A stretch of 64,000 nt of DNA from Rhodobacteraceae bacterium EL129 (GTDB taxonomy: Bacteria > Pseudomonadota > Alphaproteobacteria > Rhodobacterales > Rhodobacteraceae). Each line of letters begins with the position of its first letter. Position 1 is the first letter of the stretch. The notes under the pieces are model-generated. The model was not told the origin of the DNA, did no database searches, and saw only the letters and a program-made list of their open reading frames with translations. The stretch is from assembly GCA_900313005.1 (NCBI GenBank), contig ONZJ01000002.1:727001-791000 (forward strand), in the 5' to 3' direction. A program made the position numbers and the translations under genes. Of the stretch, positions 56,241 to 64,000 are shown in pieces.

Positions 56241-56475
56241 CGCCCCATCTCGGCTCGGGGGTCGCTCCGCAGGTCGATATCATAACTGTAGTGGTCAAGA
56301 TCCGGGCACCTTAATTCGCCCCGATCCTCTGGAAACCCGCCGCGTCGTTCACCTCGGAATGGGAACGAATGCGGTGTTTGCGCTTTGTGGACGCATGAGG
56401 CGCGCGAGAGATAGAAGATGAACCGCATGGACCCCCATGCAATCACATGTGTTGAGAGACGGGAAAGAGACCGGA
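56241..56475 (+). other. Long untranslated leader before rpsL
   Basis: The gap 56140-56475 holds the promoter at 56212-56240 and then about 230 bp before rpsL with no gene. It may contain RNA structure used for control of the ribosomal operon; I see no known riboswitch. A short in-frame extension of rpsL from 56437 would add 13 residues absent from uS12 and is rejected. GAGACCGG lies just before the rpsL ATG. Confidence 0.45.
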
Positions 56476-56847
56476 ATGCCAACAATTCAACAGCTGATCC
56501 GCAAACCGCGCCAGCCTAAAGTACGCACCACGAAATCCTTGCACCTGCAGGGTTGCCCGCAAAAACGCGGCGTGTGCACACGCGTTTATACAACAACGCC
56601 TAAAAAGCCGAACTCAGCCATGCGTAAGGTTGCCAAAGTGCGCCTGACAAATGGCTTTGAGGTCATCAGCTATATCCCCGGTGAAAGCCACAACCTTCAG
56701 GAGCACTCTGTGGTTCTGATCCGTGGCGGTCGTGTGAAAGACCTTCCCGGTGTGCGTTACCACATCCTGCGCGGCGTTCTTGATACGCAAGGCGTTAAAG
56801 ATCGTAAGCAGCGTCGTTCGAAATACGGCGCCAAGCGTCCTAAATAA
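56476..56847 (+). CDS. rpsL: 30S ribosomal protein uS12
   Basis: 123-aa decoding-centre protein. [16 protein letters not shown], then [17 protein letters not shown] (the loop around Lys43, where streptomycin-resistance changes occur; here unchanged) and ...[14 protein letters not shown]. First gene of the str operon; rpsG follows after 12 bp. Confidence 0.98.
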   Translation: MPTIQQLIRKPRQPKVRTTKSLHLQGCPQKRGVCTRVYTTTPKKPNSAMRKVAKVRLTNGFEVISYIPGESHNLQEHSVVLIRGGRVKDLPGVRYHILRGVLDTQGVKDRKQRRSKYGAKRPK

Positions 56848-57330
<483 letters not shown>

Positions 57331-57351
57331 TTCGGAAGAGGAAAGAGACAC

Positions 57352-59469
57352 ATGGCTCGCGAATATCCCCTCGAACGCTACCGTAACTTCGGGATCATGG
57401 CGCACATCGACGCAGGTAAAACAACCTGCTCCGAGCGCATCCTGTATTACACCGGCAAATCCCACAACATCGGCGAAGTGCACGATGGCGCTGCCACCAT
57501 GGACCACATGGAGCAGGAGCAAGAGCGTGGCATCACGATTACATCGGCTGCGACCACCACATTCTGGGAGCGCACCGAAGACGGCCAAACTGCGGACAGC
57601 GAAAAGCACCGCATGAACATCATCGACACCCCAGGCCACGTTGACTTCACCATTGAAGTTGAACGTTCGCTGGCGGTTCTCGATGGTGCTGTTTGTGTTC
57701 TGGACGCCAACGCTGGTGTTGAGCCACAGACTGAAACTGTTTGGCGTCAGGCTGACCGCTACAAAGTTCCGCGTATGGTTTTTGTCAACAAAATGGACAA
57801 AATCGGCGCTGACTTCTTCAACTGCGTTAACATGATCGAAGACCGTACCGGCGCCAAGGCCGTGCCTGTCGGCATTCCAATCGGTGCCGAAACCGAGCTG
57901 GAAGGTCTGCTGGATCTGGTGACCATGGAAGAGTGGCTGTGGCAGGGTGAAGATCTGGGTGCGTCCTGGGTCAAAGCGCCGATCCGCGCTGAGCTGCAAG
58001 ACATGGCCGACGAATGGCGCGGCAAGATGGTCGAAGCGGCTGTTGAGCTCGACGATGACGCGATGATGGAATACCTGGAAGGCAACGAGCCTGACGTTCC
58101 AACCCTGCGCCGCCTGCTGCGCAAGGGCACTCTGGAAATGGCATTTGTGCCAGTTCTGGGTGGTTCTGCGTTTAAAAACAAAGGTGTACAGCCTCTGCTG
58201 AACGCTGTAATCGACTACCTGCCCAGCCCGTTGGACGTTGTGGATTACATGGGCTTCAAGCCTGGCGACGAAGACGAGGTGCGTAACATTGCGCGTCGTG
58301 CGGATGACGACATGCCATTCTCGGCATTGGCGTTCAAAATCTGGAACGACCCTTTTGTGGGCTCGCTGACCTTCACTCGGATTTACTCAGGTAAAATCGA
58401 GAAGGGCGACAGCTTCCTGAACTCGACCAAAGGCAAGAAAGAGCGCGTTGGCCGCATGATGATCATGCACTCCAACGACCGTGATGAAATCACCGAAGCA
58501 TTCGCGGGTGACATTATCGCTCTGGGCGGCCTGAAAGACACCACAACCGGTGACACGCTGTGCGCGGTCAACGATCCGGTGGTTCTGGAAACAATGACAT
58601 TCCCCGATCCCGTGATCGAGATTGCCGTTGAGCCCAAAACCAAGGGTGACCAAGAGAAGATGTCGACAGGTCTGGCTCGTTTGGCAGCCGAAGATCCGTC
58701 GTTCCGCGTGGAAACTGACATCGAAAGCGGTCAGACCATCATGAAGGGCATGGGTGAACTTCACCTCGATATCCTGGTGGATCGTCTGCGTCGTGAATTC
58801 AAGGTCGAGGCCAACATCGGTGCGCCACAGGTGGCCTACCGTGAAACCATTGGTCACGAAGTTGAGCACACGTACACCCACAAGAAACAGTCGGGTGGTT
58901 CAGGACAGTTTGCCGAAGTGAAAATGATCATTTCGCCAACGGAAGCAGGCGAAGGCTATTCGTTCGAAAGCCGCATCGTCGGCGGGTCTGTTCCCAAGGA
59001 ATACATCCCGGGTGTTGAAAAAGGCATCGAGTCTGTCATGGACAGCGGCCCTCTGGCTGGCTTCCCTGTGATCGACTTCAAAGTGGCCTTGATCGACGGT
59101 AAATTCCACGATGTGGACTCATCCGTGATGGCCTTTGAAATCGCCGCTCGTATGGCAATGCGTGAAGGTCTGCGCAAAGCCGGTGCGAAACTGCTGGAAC
59201 CGATCATGAAAGTCGAAGTGATTACACCGGAAGAGTATACCGGTGGCATCATCGGCGATCTGACCAGCCGCCGTGGCCAGGTGTCGGGGCAGGAGCCTCG
59301 CGGCAATGCCATCGCGATCGATGCGAACGTGCCTCTGGCAAACATGTTTGGCTACATCAACACCTTGCGGTCGATGTCGTCGGGCCGGGCCCAGTTCACA
59401 ATGCAGTTCTCGCATTATGACCCGGTCCCCAGCAACATCTCGGAAGAGATCCAAGCTAAATACGCATAA
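57352..59469 (+). CDS. fusA: Elongation factor G
   Basis: 705-aa translocation GTPase. G1 is [10 protein letters not shown]3 is [16 protein letters not shown]4 is NKMDK; domains II-V are full length. Part of str operon; an inverted repeat (59476-59528) separates it from tuf. Confidence 0.98.
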   Translation: MAREYPLERYRNFGIMAHIDAGKTTCSERILYYTGKSHNIGEVHDGAATMDHMEQEQERGITITSAATTTFWERTEDGQTADSEKHRMNIIDTPGHVDFTIEVERSLAVLDGAVCVLDANAGVEPQTETVWRQADRYKVPRMVFVNKMDKIGADFFNCVNMIEDRTGAKAVPVGIPIGAETELEGLLDLVTMEEWLWQGEDLGASWVKAPIRAELQDMADEWRGKMVEAAVELDDDAMMEYLEGNEPDVPTLRRLLRKGTLEMAFVPVLGGSAFKNKGVQPLLNAVIDYLPSPLDVVDYMGFKPGDEDEVRNIARRADDDMPFSALAFKIWNDPFVGSLTFTRIYSGKIEKGDSFLNSTKGKKERVGRMMIMHSNDRDEITEAFAGDIIALGGLKDTTTGDTLCAVNDPVVLETMTFPDPVIEIAVEPKTKGDQEKMSTGLARLAAEDPSFRVETDIESGQTIMKGMGELHLDILVDRLRREFKVEANIGAPQVAYRETIGHEVEHTYTHKKQSGGSGQFAEVKMIISPTEAGEGYSFESRIVGGSVPKEYIPGVEKGIESVMDSGPLAGFPVIDFKVALIDGKFHDVDSSVMAFEIAARMAMREGLRKAGAKLLEPIMKVEVITPEEYTGGIIGDLTSRRGQVSGQEPRGNAIAIDANVPLANMFGYINTLRSMSSGRAQFTMQFSHYDPVPSNISEEIQAKYA

Positions 59470-59475
59470 CCGGGT

Positions 59476-59528
59476 GGCGGGGTGAACCCCGCCCTACCCA
59501 CCAACCGTAGGGCGGGGGTCACCCCGCC
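59476..59528. repeat. 22-bp inverted repeat between fusA and tuf
   Basis: Arms 59476-59497 and 59507-59528 are complementary at 21 of 22 positions around a 9-bp loop. The arms carry GGCGGGGTGA and its complement. A long GC-rich hairpin of a type I recall in roseobacter intergenic spaces. It could slow transcription or stabilise the fusA mRNA end. Confidence 0.75.
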
Positions 59529-59558
59529 ATCCAAAAGAAGAAAAGAGGAGCCACACCC

Positions 59559-60734
59559 ATGGCAAAGGAAAAGTTTGATCGTTCCAAACCACACGTCAAC
59601 ATCGGCACAATCGGCCACGTTGACCACGGTAAAACAACGCTGACAGCGGCGATCACCAAATACTTCGGTGACTTCAAAGCCTACGACCAGATCGACGGCG
59701 CGCCAGAAGAAAAAGCACGCGGCATCACCATCTCAACCGCACACGTTGAGTATGAAACAGATGACCGTCACTACGCGCACGTTGACTGCCCAGGTCACGC
59801 CGACTACGTGAAAAACATGATCACCGGTGCCGCTCAAATGGACGGCGCGATCCTGGTTGTGAACGCGGCTGACGGCCCTATGCCGCAGACTCGTGAGCAC
59901 ATCCTGCTGGGCCGCCAGGTTGGCATCCCCTACATGGTTGTCTACATGAACAAAGTCGACCAAGTGGATGACGACGAGCTGCTGGAACTGGTTGAAATGG
60001 AAATTCGCGAGCTGCTCAGCTCATACGAATTCCCTGGTGACGACATCCCAGTGATCCCAGGTTCGGCTCTGGCCGCTCTGGAAGGTCGCGACGAAGAGAT
60101 TGGCGAAAAGTCGATCCGCGCTCTGATGGAAGCCGTTGACAGCTACATCCCAACACCTGCACGTGCTGTTGACCAGCCGTTCCTGATGCCTGTGGAAGAC
60201 GTGTTCTCGATCTCTGGTCGTGGTACCGTTGTAACCGGCCGTGTTGAGCGTGGCGTGATCAACGTTGGCGATGAAATTGAAATCGTTGGCATCAAAGACA
60301 CTCAGAAAACCACATGTACCGGCGTGGAAATGTTCCGCAAACTGCTGGACCGTGGTGAAGCTGGTGACAACATCGGCGCCCTGCTGCGCGGTATCGACCG
60401 TGAAGCGGTTGAGCGTGGCCAGGTTCTGTGCGCACCTAAGTCGGTGAATCCACATACCAAGTTCGAAGCCGAAGCCTACATCCTCACCAAAGAGGAAGGT
60501 GGCCGCCACACGCCATTCTTCGCCAACTACCGCCCACAGTTCTACTTCCGCACAACGGACGTGACAGGCACAGTTGAGCTGCCAGAAGGCACAGAAATGG
60601 TTATGCCAGGCGACAACCTGAAGTTCGAAGTTGAACTGATTGCCCCCATCGCGATGGAAGACGGTCTGCGTTTCGCCATCCGTGAAGGTGGCCGTACAGT
60701 TGGCGCGGGCGTGGTTTCCAAAATCATCGCCTAA
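59559..60734 (+). CDS. tuf: Elongation factor Tu
   Basis: 391-aa GTPase delivering aminoacyl-tRNA. G1 is [11 protein letters not shown]3 is [12 protein letters not shown]4 NKVD; ends [13 protein letters not shown]. The gene is in the str operon after fusA. AAAAGAGGAG lies about 9 nt before its ATG. A hairpin and then rpsJ follow. Confidence 0.98.
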   Translation: MAKEKFDRSKPHVNIGTIGHVDHGKTTLTAAITKYFGDFKAYDQIDGAPEEKARGITISTAHVEYETDDRHYAHVDCPGHADYVKNMITGAAQMDGAILVVNAADGPMPQTREHILLGRQVGIPYMVVYMNKVDQVDDDELLELVEMEIRELLSSYEFPGDDIPVIPGSALAALEGRDEEIGEKSIRALMEAVDSYIPTPARAVDQPFLMPVEDVFSISGRGTVVTGRVERGVINVGDEIEIVGIKDTQKTTCTGVEMFRKLLDRGEAGDNIGALLRGIDREAVERGQVLCAPKSVNPHTKFEAEAYILTKEEGGRHTPFFANYRPQFYFRTTDVTGTVELPEGTEMVMPGDNLKFEVELIAPIAMEDGLRFAIREGGRTVGAGVVSKIIA

Positions 60735-60761
60735 GGCCTGACGGTTACAAAGAATACTCTG

Positions 60762-60785
60762 GGGCGCGCTGATCACGGCGCGCCC
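60762..60785 (+). terminator. Hairpin after tuf
   Basis: Perfect 8-bp stem GGGCGCGC (60762-60769) with GCGCGCCC (60778-60785), 8-nt loop TGATCACG. No T-tract, so it may be a partial terminator or attenuator between tuf and rpsJ. Confidence 0.45.
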
Positions 60786-60859
60786 TACGGGTTCGACGAG
60801 GGGGGCCGGATGGTCTGGCTTTCCTCCTATCAACTCCTAAGCCTTGAAAGGCTAAGACT

Positions 60860-61168
60860 ATGCAAAGCCAAAATATCCGTATCCGGCTGAAGGCATTCGA
60901 TTACCGTGTTCTGGACGCCAGCACACAGGAAATCGTGAACACCGCAAAGCGCACAGGCGCTGACGTGCGTGGCCCGATCCCTCTGCCGAACAAAATCGAA
61001 AAATTCACCGTTCTGCGTGGCCCTCACGTGAACAAGAAGTCCCGCGATCAGTTCGAGATCCGCACGCACAAGCGCCTGCTGGACATCGTTGATCCCACAC
61101 CCCAAACCGTGGACGCGCTGATGAAGCTCGACCTGGCGGCCGGTGTGGACGTGCAGATTTCGGTCTAA
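60860..61168 (+). CDS. rpsJ: 30S ribosomal protein uS10
   Basis: 102-aa protein of the 30S head and of antitermination complexes. [19 protein letters not shown], then [20 protein letters not shown] are typical. It starts the S10 operon, 125 bp after tuf, so it may have its own promoter. rplC follows after 15 bp. Confidence 0.98.
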   Translation: MQSQNIRIRLKAFDYRVLDASTQEIVNTAKRTGADVRGPIPLPNKIEKFTVLRGPHVNKKSRDQFEIRTHKRLLDIVDPTPQTVDALMKLDLAAGVDVQISV

Positions 61169-61183
61169 GGAGGGCAATCAGAT

Positions 61184-62044
61184 ATGTTGCGCTCTGGAGT
61201 AATCGCAAAGAAAGTCGGCATGACCCGGCTTTTCATGGAAGACGGCAAGCAGATTCCTGTGACCGTTCTTCAATTGGACAAACTTCAGGTTGTGGGCAAC
61301 CGCACACCTGAGCAACACGGCTATACGGCTGTTCAACTGGGGGCAGGCAGCATCAAAGCCAAGCGCGTCTCCAAGGCGATGCGTGGCAACTTTGCCGCGG
61401 CCAAGGTTGAGCCCAAGCGTAAAGTGGCCGAGTTTCGCGTTTCGCCCGAGGCGATGGTTGATGTAGGTGAAGAAATCACCGCCAACCATTACTTTGAAGG
61501 TCAATTCGTGGACGTGTCCGGCACATCCATCGGTAAAGGTTTTGCCGGTGCTATGAAACGTCACAACTTTGGGGGCCTGCGGGCGACCCACGGTGTGTCG
61601 ATCTCGCACCGTTCGCACGGCTCAACCGGTCAGTGTCAGGATCCGGGCAAGGTTTTCAAAGGCAAGAAAATGGCCGGGCACATGGGTGCTGCCAAGGTGA
61701 CAACGCAGAACCTGCAGGTTGTGCGCACCGATGCGGACCGTGGTCTGATCATGGTCAAAGGCGCTGTACCTGGTTCCAAAGGTGGCTGGGTGACAGTCAA
61801 GGACGCGGTCAAAAAACCGTTCCCTGAAAACGCCATTGTCCCTGCTGGTCTGGCTTCTGCCGCGCGTGAAGCTGAAAAAGCCGCCGAAGCTGCAGCCGCA
61901 GCCGCCGCTGCTGAAGAAGCCGCAGCAGCAGCCGCAGCTGCCGAAGCGGAACAAGCCGCCCTGGAGGCCGCTGAGGCTGAAGAGGCGAAAGTAGACATTG
62001 TGGCCGAAGCTGAAGCCGCTGAGAAGAAGGAAGGCGAGGAATGA
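61184..62044 (+). CDS. rplC: 50S ribosomal protein uL3 with alanine-rich tail
   Basis: 286-aa protein, larger than the usual 205-215. The core, [17 protein letters not shown] to the [12 protein letters not shown] block near residue 215, is normal and includes [27 protein letters not shown] near the peptidyl-transferase loop. After about residue 225 comes a tail of some 60 residues, almost only Ala, Glu and Lys, expected to be helical or flexible. Similar tails are known in relatives of this order. rplD starts in an ATGA overlap. Confidence 0.97.
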   Translation: MLRSGVIAKKVGMTRLFMEDGKQIPVTVLQLDKLQVVGNRTPEQHGYTAVQLGAGSIKAKRVSKAMRGNFAAAKVEPKRKVAEFRVSPEAMVDVGEEITANHYFEGQFVDVSGTSIGKGFAGAMKRHNFGGLRATHGVSISHRSHGSTGQCQDPGKVFKGKKMAGHMGAAKVTTQNLQVVRTDADRGLIMVKGAVPGSKGGWVTVKDAVKKPFPENAIVPAGLASAAREAEKAAEAAAAAAAAEEAAAAAAAAEAEQAALEAAEAEEAKVDIVAEAEAAEKKEGEE

Positions 62045-62658
62045 AACTCGACGTGATCAAACTGGACGGCAAGAAAGCTGGCTCGGTCGATCTGGGCGAA
62101 GACATCTTCGGCCTGGAACCGCGCGCAGACATTCTGCACCGTGTCGTCCGCTGGCAGCGTAACAATGCTCAGGCTGGTACGCACAAGGTCAAGACCCGCT
62201 CGGAAGTGAGCTACTCGACCAAGAAGATCTATCGCCAGAAAGGCACCGGCGGCGCACGCCACGGCGCACGTTCTGCTCCGATCTTCCGTGGTGGTGGTGT
62301 TTACAAAGGCCCGGTTGTCCGCAGCCACGGCCATGATCTGCCCAAGAAGGTCCGTATGCTGGGCCTCAAGCACGCTCTGTCTGCCAAAGTGAAAGCAGGC
62401 GAGCTGGTGATCGTGGACAACATCGAAAGCGATGGCAAAACCAAAGCGCTGGCCAAACAGATCAAGGATCTGGGCTGGAAACGCGCGCTGGTCATCGACG
62501 GGGCCGAGGTGAACGAAGGCTTCCGCAAGGCAGCTGCCAACATCGACGGTCTCGACGTGCTGCCAAGCATGGGCGCAAACGTATATGACATCCTGAAACG
62601 TGACACCCTGGTGCTCACGAAGGCAGGTGTCGAAGCACTGGAGGCTCGGTTGAAATGA
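62041..62658 (+). CDS. rplD: 50S ribosomal protein uL4
   Basis: 205-aa protein of the exit tunnel; in E. coli it also represses the S10 operon. The tunnel loop contains [19 protein letters not shown]. Start overlaps rplC; rplW overlaps its stop by 4 bp. Regulation by L4 here is not visible from sequence. Confidence 0.98.
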   Translation: MKLDVIKLDGKKAGSVDLGEDIFGLEPRADILHRVVRWQRNNAQAGTHKVKTRSEVSYSTKKIYRQKGTGGARHGARSAPIFRGGGVYKGPVVRSHGHDLPKKVRMLGLKHALSAKVKAGELVIVDNIESDGKTKALAKQIKDLGWKRALVIDGAEVNEGFRKAAANIDGLDVLPSMGANVYDILKRDTLVLTKAGVEALEARLK

Positions 62659-62951
62659 GCGCGAAACCAGAACATTACGACGTGATCCGCAAGCCGGTCA
62701 TCACCGAGAAGGCCACAATGGCGTCTGAAAATGGCGCCGTGGTGTTCGAAGTGGCCATCGGTGCCGCGAAACCCCAGATCAAAGAGGCTGTTGAGGCTTT
62801 GTTTGGTGTCAAAGTGAAGGCCGTGAACACGACCATCACCAAAGGCAAAAACAAACGCTTCCGTGGTCGTCCGGGCACCCGCAAGGACGTCAAGAAAGCC
62901 TATGTGACGCTTGAAGAGGGCAACACAATCGACGTGAGCACCGGTCTTTGA
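62655..62951 (+). CDS. rplW: 50S ribosomal protein uL23
   Basis: 98-aa protein at the tunnel exit, docking site for trigger factor and [36 protein letters not shown] are typical. A strong intrinsic terminator lies 42 bp after the stop, and rplB is not directly next, unlike the standard S10 operon. Confidence 0.98.
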   Translation: MSAKPEHYDVIRKPVITEKATMASENGAVVFEVAIGAAKPQIKEAVEALFGVKVKAVNTTITKGKNKRFRGRPGTRKDVKKAYVTLEEGNTIDVSTGL

Positions 62952-62992
62952 TCGGTGCGGCGGGGTAGACCTCGCCTAGCGTTGGAAAATTA

Positions 62993-63032
62993 GGAAACCC
63001 CGGCTGTGTGAATGGCCGGGGTTTTCCTTTTT
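62993..63032 (+). terminator. Strong intrinsic terminator after rplW
   Basis: GAAACCCCGGC and GCCGGGGTTTTC form a GC stem of at least 10 bp (62995-63004 with 63015-63024) with a 10-nt loop, followed by CCTTTTT. On the other strand TTTCC and AATTTTCC follow, so it can serve both directions, including the opposite-strand gene at 63060-63353. Confidence 0.85.
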
Positions 63033-63059
63033 GATCACCGTTATGAGCGGGTCACTCCT

Positions 63060-63353
63060 TCAATTGTTGAGCTTCCATATCTTTTTTAGTTTTGCTGCAT
63101 CTATTGCATTCACAGTTGATCGAAGTTTAGAGTTGCTCGTCGATTTTGAGAAAAACATTTTATAAATCATTGATCCGTCGGCGTCTTTTTCGCTCATGAA
63201 GGAGAATTCCAGTTCATGTTCCTCGGTCAAGACATCCTCTAAATAATCAAAAACCTCGTAGTCTTTGACGATCAACACCGTGTGATCTTCCGTTTCTTCA
63301 ATTTCGAGGAGAGTTTGTTTCATGTACTTGAAGCTAACAGGAAGAGACTTCAT
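63060..63353 (-). CDS. Small hypothetical protein inserted in the S10 operon
   Basis: 97 aa, no family recognised. The start at 63353 (MKSLPVSFKYMKQT) has GGGAG 9 nt before it; the inner ATG at 63323 lacks a site, and the open frame upstream is non-conserved-looking arginine/proline-rich text. The sequence is acidic and soluble (IEETEDHTVLIVKDYEVFDYLEDVLTE... style) with a basic end KLKKIWKLNN. Base composition is much lower in GC than the ribosomal genes around it. It is transcribed against them. Confidence 0.68.
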   Translation of the reverse strand: MKSLPVSFKYMKQTLLEIEETEDHTVLIVKDYEVFDYLEDVLTEEHELEFSFMSEKDADGSMIYKMFFSKSTSNSKLRSTVNAIDAAKLKKIWKLNN

Positions 63354-63413
63354 ACACCAGCACTCCCATTGTTCATAGGGACATGATCTTGGCCGGTTAA
63401 CAGCGCCAAAGGC

Positions 63414-63558
63414 GCCCGGCCATCGCCAGACCGCCCGGACGGGCTGGCGATATGGTGAGGCTGGGTGCTGCGTTCGTTCGGATGGATGTGTTTTGCAGGC
63501 ATAAAGTGCCATAGCGCGACCGTCTGATCGCCACCCCGCGGTCTGGCGATGGCCGGGC
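63414..63558. repeat. Perfect 20-bp inverted repeat, 105-bp spacer
   Basis: Arms at 63414-63433 and 63539-63558 are perfect reverse complements. The inner part of the arm (ATCGCCA) also occurs, in part, twice within the spacer, giving alternative local hairpins, e.g. ATCGCCAG 63422-63429 with CTGGCGAT 63444-63451. The spacer has no gene on the plus strand. It may be a regulatory RNA structure or a small mobile-type element. Confidence 0.7.
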
Positions 63559-63645
63559 AGCGTTGCATGTGGTGAGACGGCAGGTTTTCTTGGCCGAAAC
63601 GCTTGACGCGCACCCCATCCTCACCTATCAGACCCCATCGGCAAG

Positions 63646-63675
63646 GCCCCGGATTCGTCCGGGGCTGTGCTTTTG
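63646..63675 (+). terminator. Hairpin terminator upstream of rplB
   Basis: Perfect 8-bp stem GCCCCGGA (63646-63653) with TCCGGGGC (63658-63665), TTCG loop, followed by TGTGCTTTTGTT. Looks like a terminator or attenuator on the plus strand between the break and rplB. The stretch 63354-63788 has no plus-strand gene but holds this, the inverted repeat and the direct repeats. Confidence 0.6.
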
Positions 63676-63697
63676 TTCGTAAGGACAATGAACCGGG

Positions 63698-63739
63698 CAC
63701 CTACGGGGGCCTATACATTTGCCACCTACGGGGGGCTAT
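63698..63739 (+). repeat. 17-bp direct repeat just before rplB
   Basis: CACCTACGGGGGCCTAT (63698-63714) and CACCTACGGGGGGCTAT (63723-63739) differ at one position and are 25 bp apart, 50-90 bp before the rplB ATG. They may be regulator sites or traces of local duplication. Confidence 0.6.
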
Positions 63740-63788
63740 CACATAGGCGGGGCAAGCCCTCGCCACTGCTAAACGGAAGACAGAAAGC

Positions 63789-64000
63789 ATGGCACTTAAG
63801 TCGTACAAACCAACGACGCCGGGCCAGCGTGGGCTGGTGCTGATTGACCGTTCGGAGCTGTATAAAGGACGTCCTGTCAAATCTCTCACCGAGGGTTTGA
63901 CCAAGTCGGGCGGCCGGAACAACACCGGACGTATTACCTCGCGGCGGCGGGGTGGGGGGGCAAAACGCCTCTACCGGATCGTTGACTTCAAACGCAACAA
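63789..64000 (+). CDS. rplB: 50S ribosomal protein uL2 (3' end outside window)
   Basis: First 70 residues of uL2, [20 protein letters not shown] then [19 protein letters not shown] and YRIVDFKR, typical. The ORF runs to the window edge without a stop. The ATG at 63789 has GAAGA 8-13 nt before it. Separated from rplW by 837 bp. Confidence 0.96.
   Translation, partial: MALKSYKPTTPGQRGLVLIDRSELYKGRPVKSLTEGLTKSGGRNNTGRITSRRRGGGAKRLYRIVDFKRN

Overview
The window looks like a chromosomal segment from an alphaproteobacterium of the order Rhodobacterales (Roseobacter-like). The reasons are a fairly high GC content and a set of lineage-typical genes: lipoprotein DUF3576, DUF2125, TIGR03862 flavoprotein and LptE-holA directly after leuS. 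A repeat seen in front of many roseobacter genes (33031-33088) and the str/S10 ribosomal operon layout agree. This is inference from gene content; no 16S rRNA gene lies in the window.

Layout. (1) 1-6570 is a catabolic cluster. On the minus strand a GlxA-type AraC regulator is followed by a Rieske oxygenase, a choline-sulfatase (BetC-like) and two related short-chain dehydrogenases, the second cut by the window edge. A PLP class V aminotransferase-like gene is divergent. The genes overlap by 4 bp or lie close together, and an operator-like set of repeats (4080-4125) sits before the Rieske gene. The set suggests use of choline-O-sulfate or a related quaternary amine. (2) 6571-22463 is the most unusual part: a giant secreted protein (about 3663 aa, 25 DUF11-like repeats), a 1178-aa outer-membrane beta-barrel partner starting 1 bp after it, a secreted lambda-R-type lysozyme/transglycosylase and a small secreted WYL-like protein. 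I read this as a cell-surface structure with its own outer-membrane partner and a wall-opening enzyme. (3) 22500-33990 is mixed housekeeping: tRNA-Arg(TCT), truA, the YcjX/YcjF-like pair, a fasciclin protein, a group III truncated globin, a PPOX flavoprotein, an FAD monooxygenase, ileS, an L,D-transpeptidase and a mini PEBP-like protein. (4) 34057-46571 carries yggS, DUF3576, a glycosyltransferase, leuS-lptE-holA, a glyoxalase-like protein, an MFS transporter, GFA and GST proteins, a flavoprotein, an MscS channel and an HNH protein. (5) 46724-56139 carries a TrmH-type methylase, an enoyl-CoA hydratase plus SDR pair, DUF2125, pmbA, a cysQ-like gene, an EamA transporter, a rhamnosyltransferase-like gene, an Ldh-family dehydrogenase and a Nudix hydrolase. 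(6) 56212-64000 is the str and S10 ribosomal region: rpsL, rpsG, fusA, tuf, rpsJ, rplC, rplD, rplW, then a break, then rplB (cut by the window edge).

The break between rplW and rplB is notable. It holds a strong intrinsic terminator, an opposite-strand small unknown gene, a perfect 20-bp inverted repeat with a 105-bp spacer, a second hairpin and a near-perfect 17-bp direct repeat just before rplB. This suggests that the second half of the S10 operon is expressed from its own promoter here.

The best candidate for a poorly described system is the giant-repeat-protein / barrel / lysozyme / WYL-like locus. Its repeats switch sharply from 17 consecutive units with one cysteine pair each to 7 consecutive units with none.
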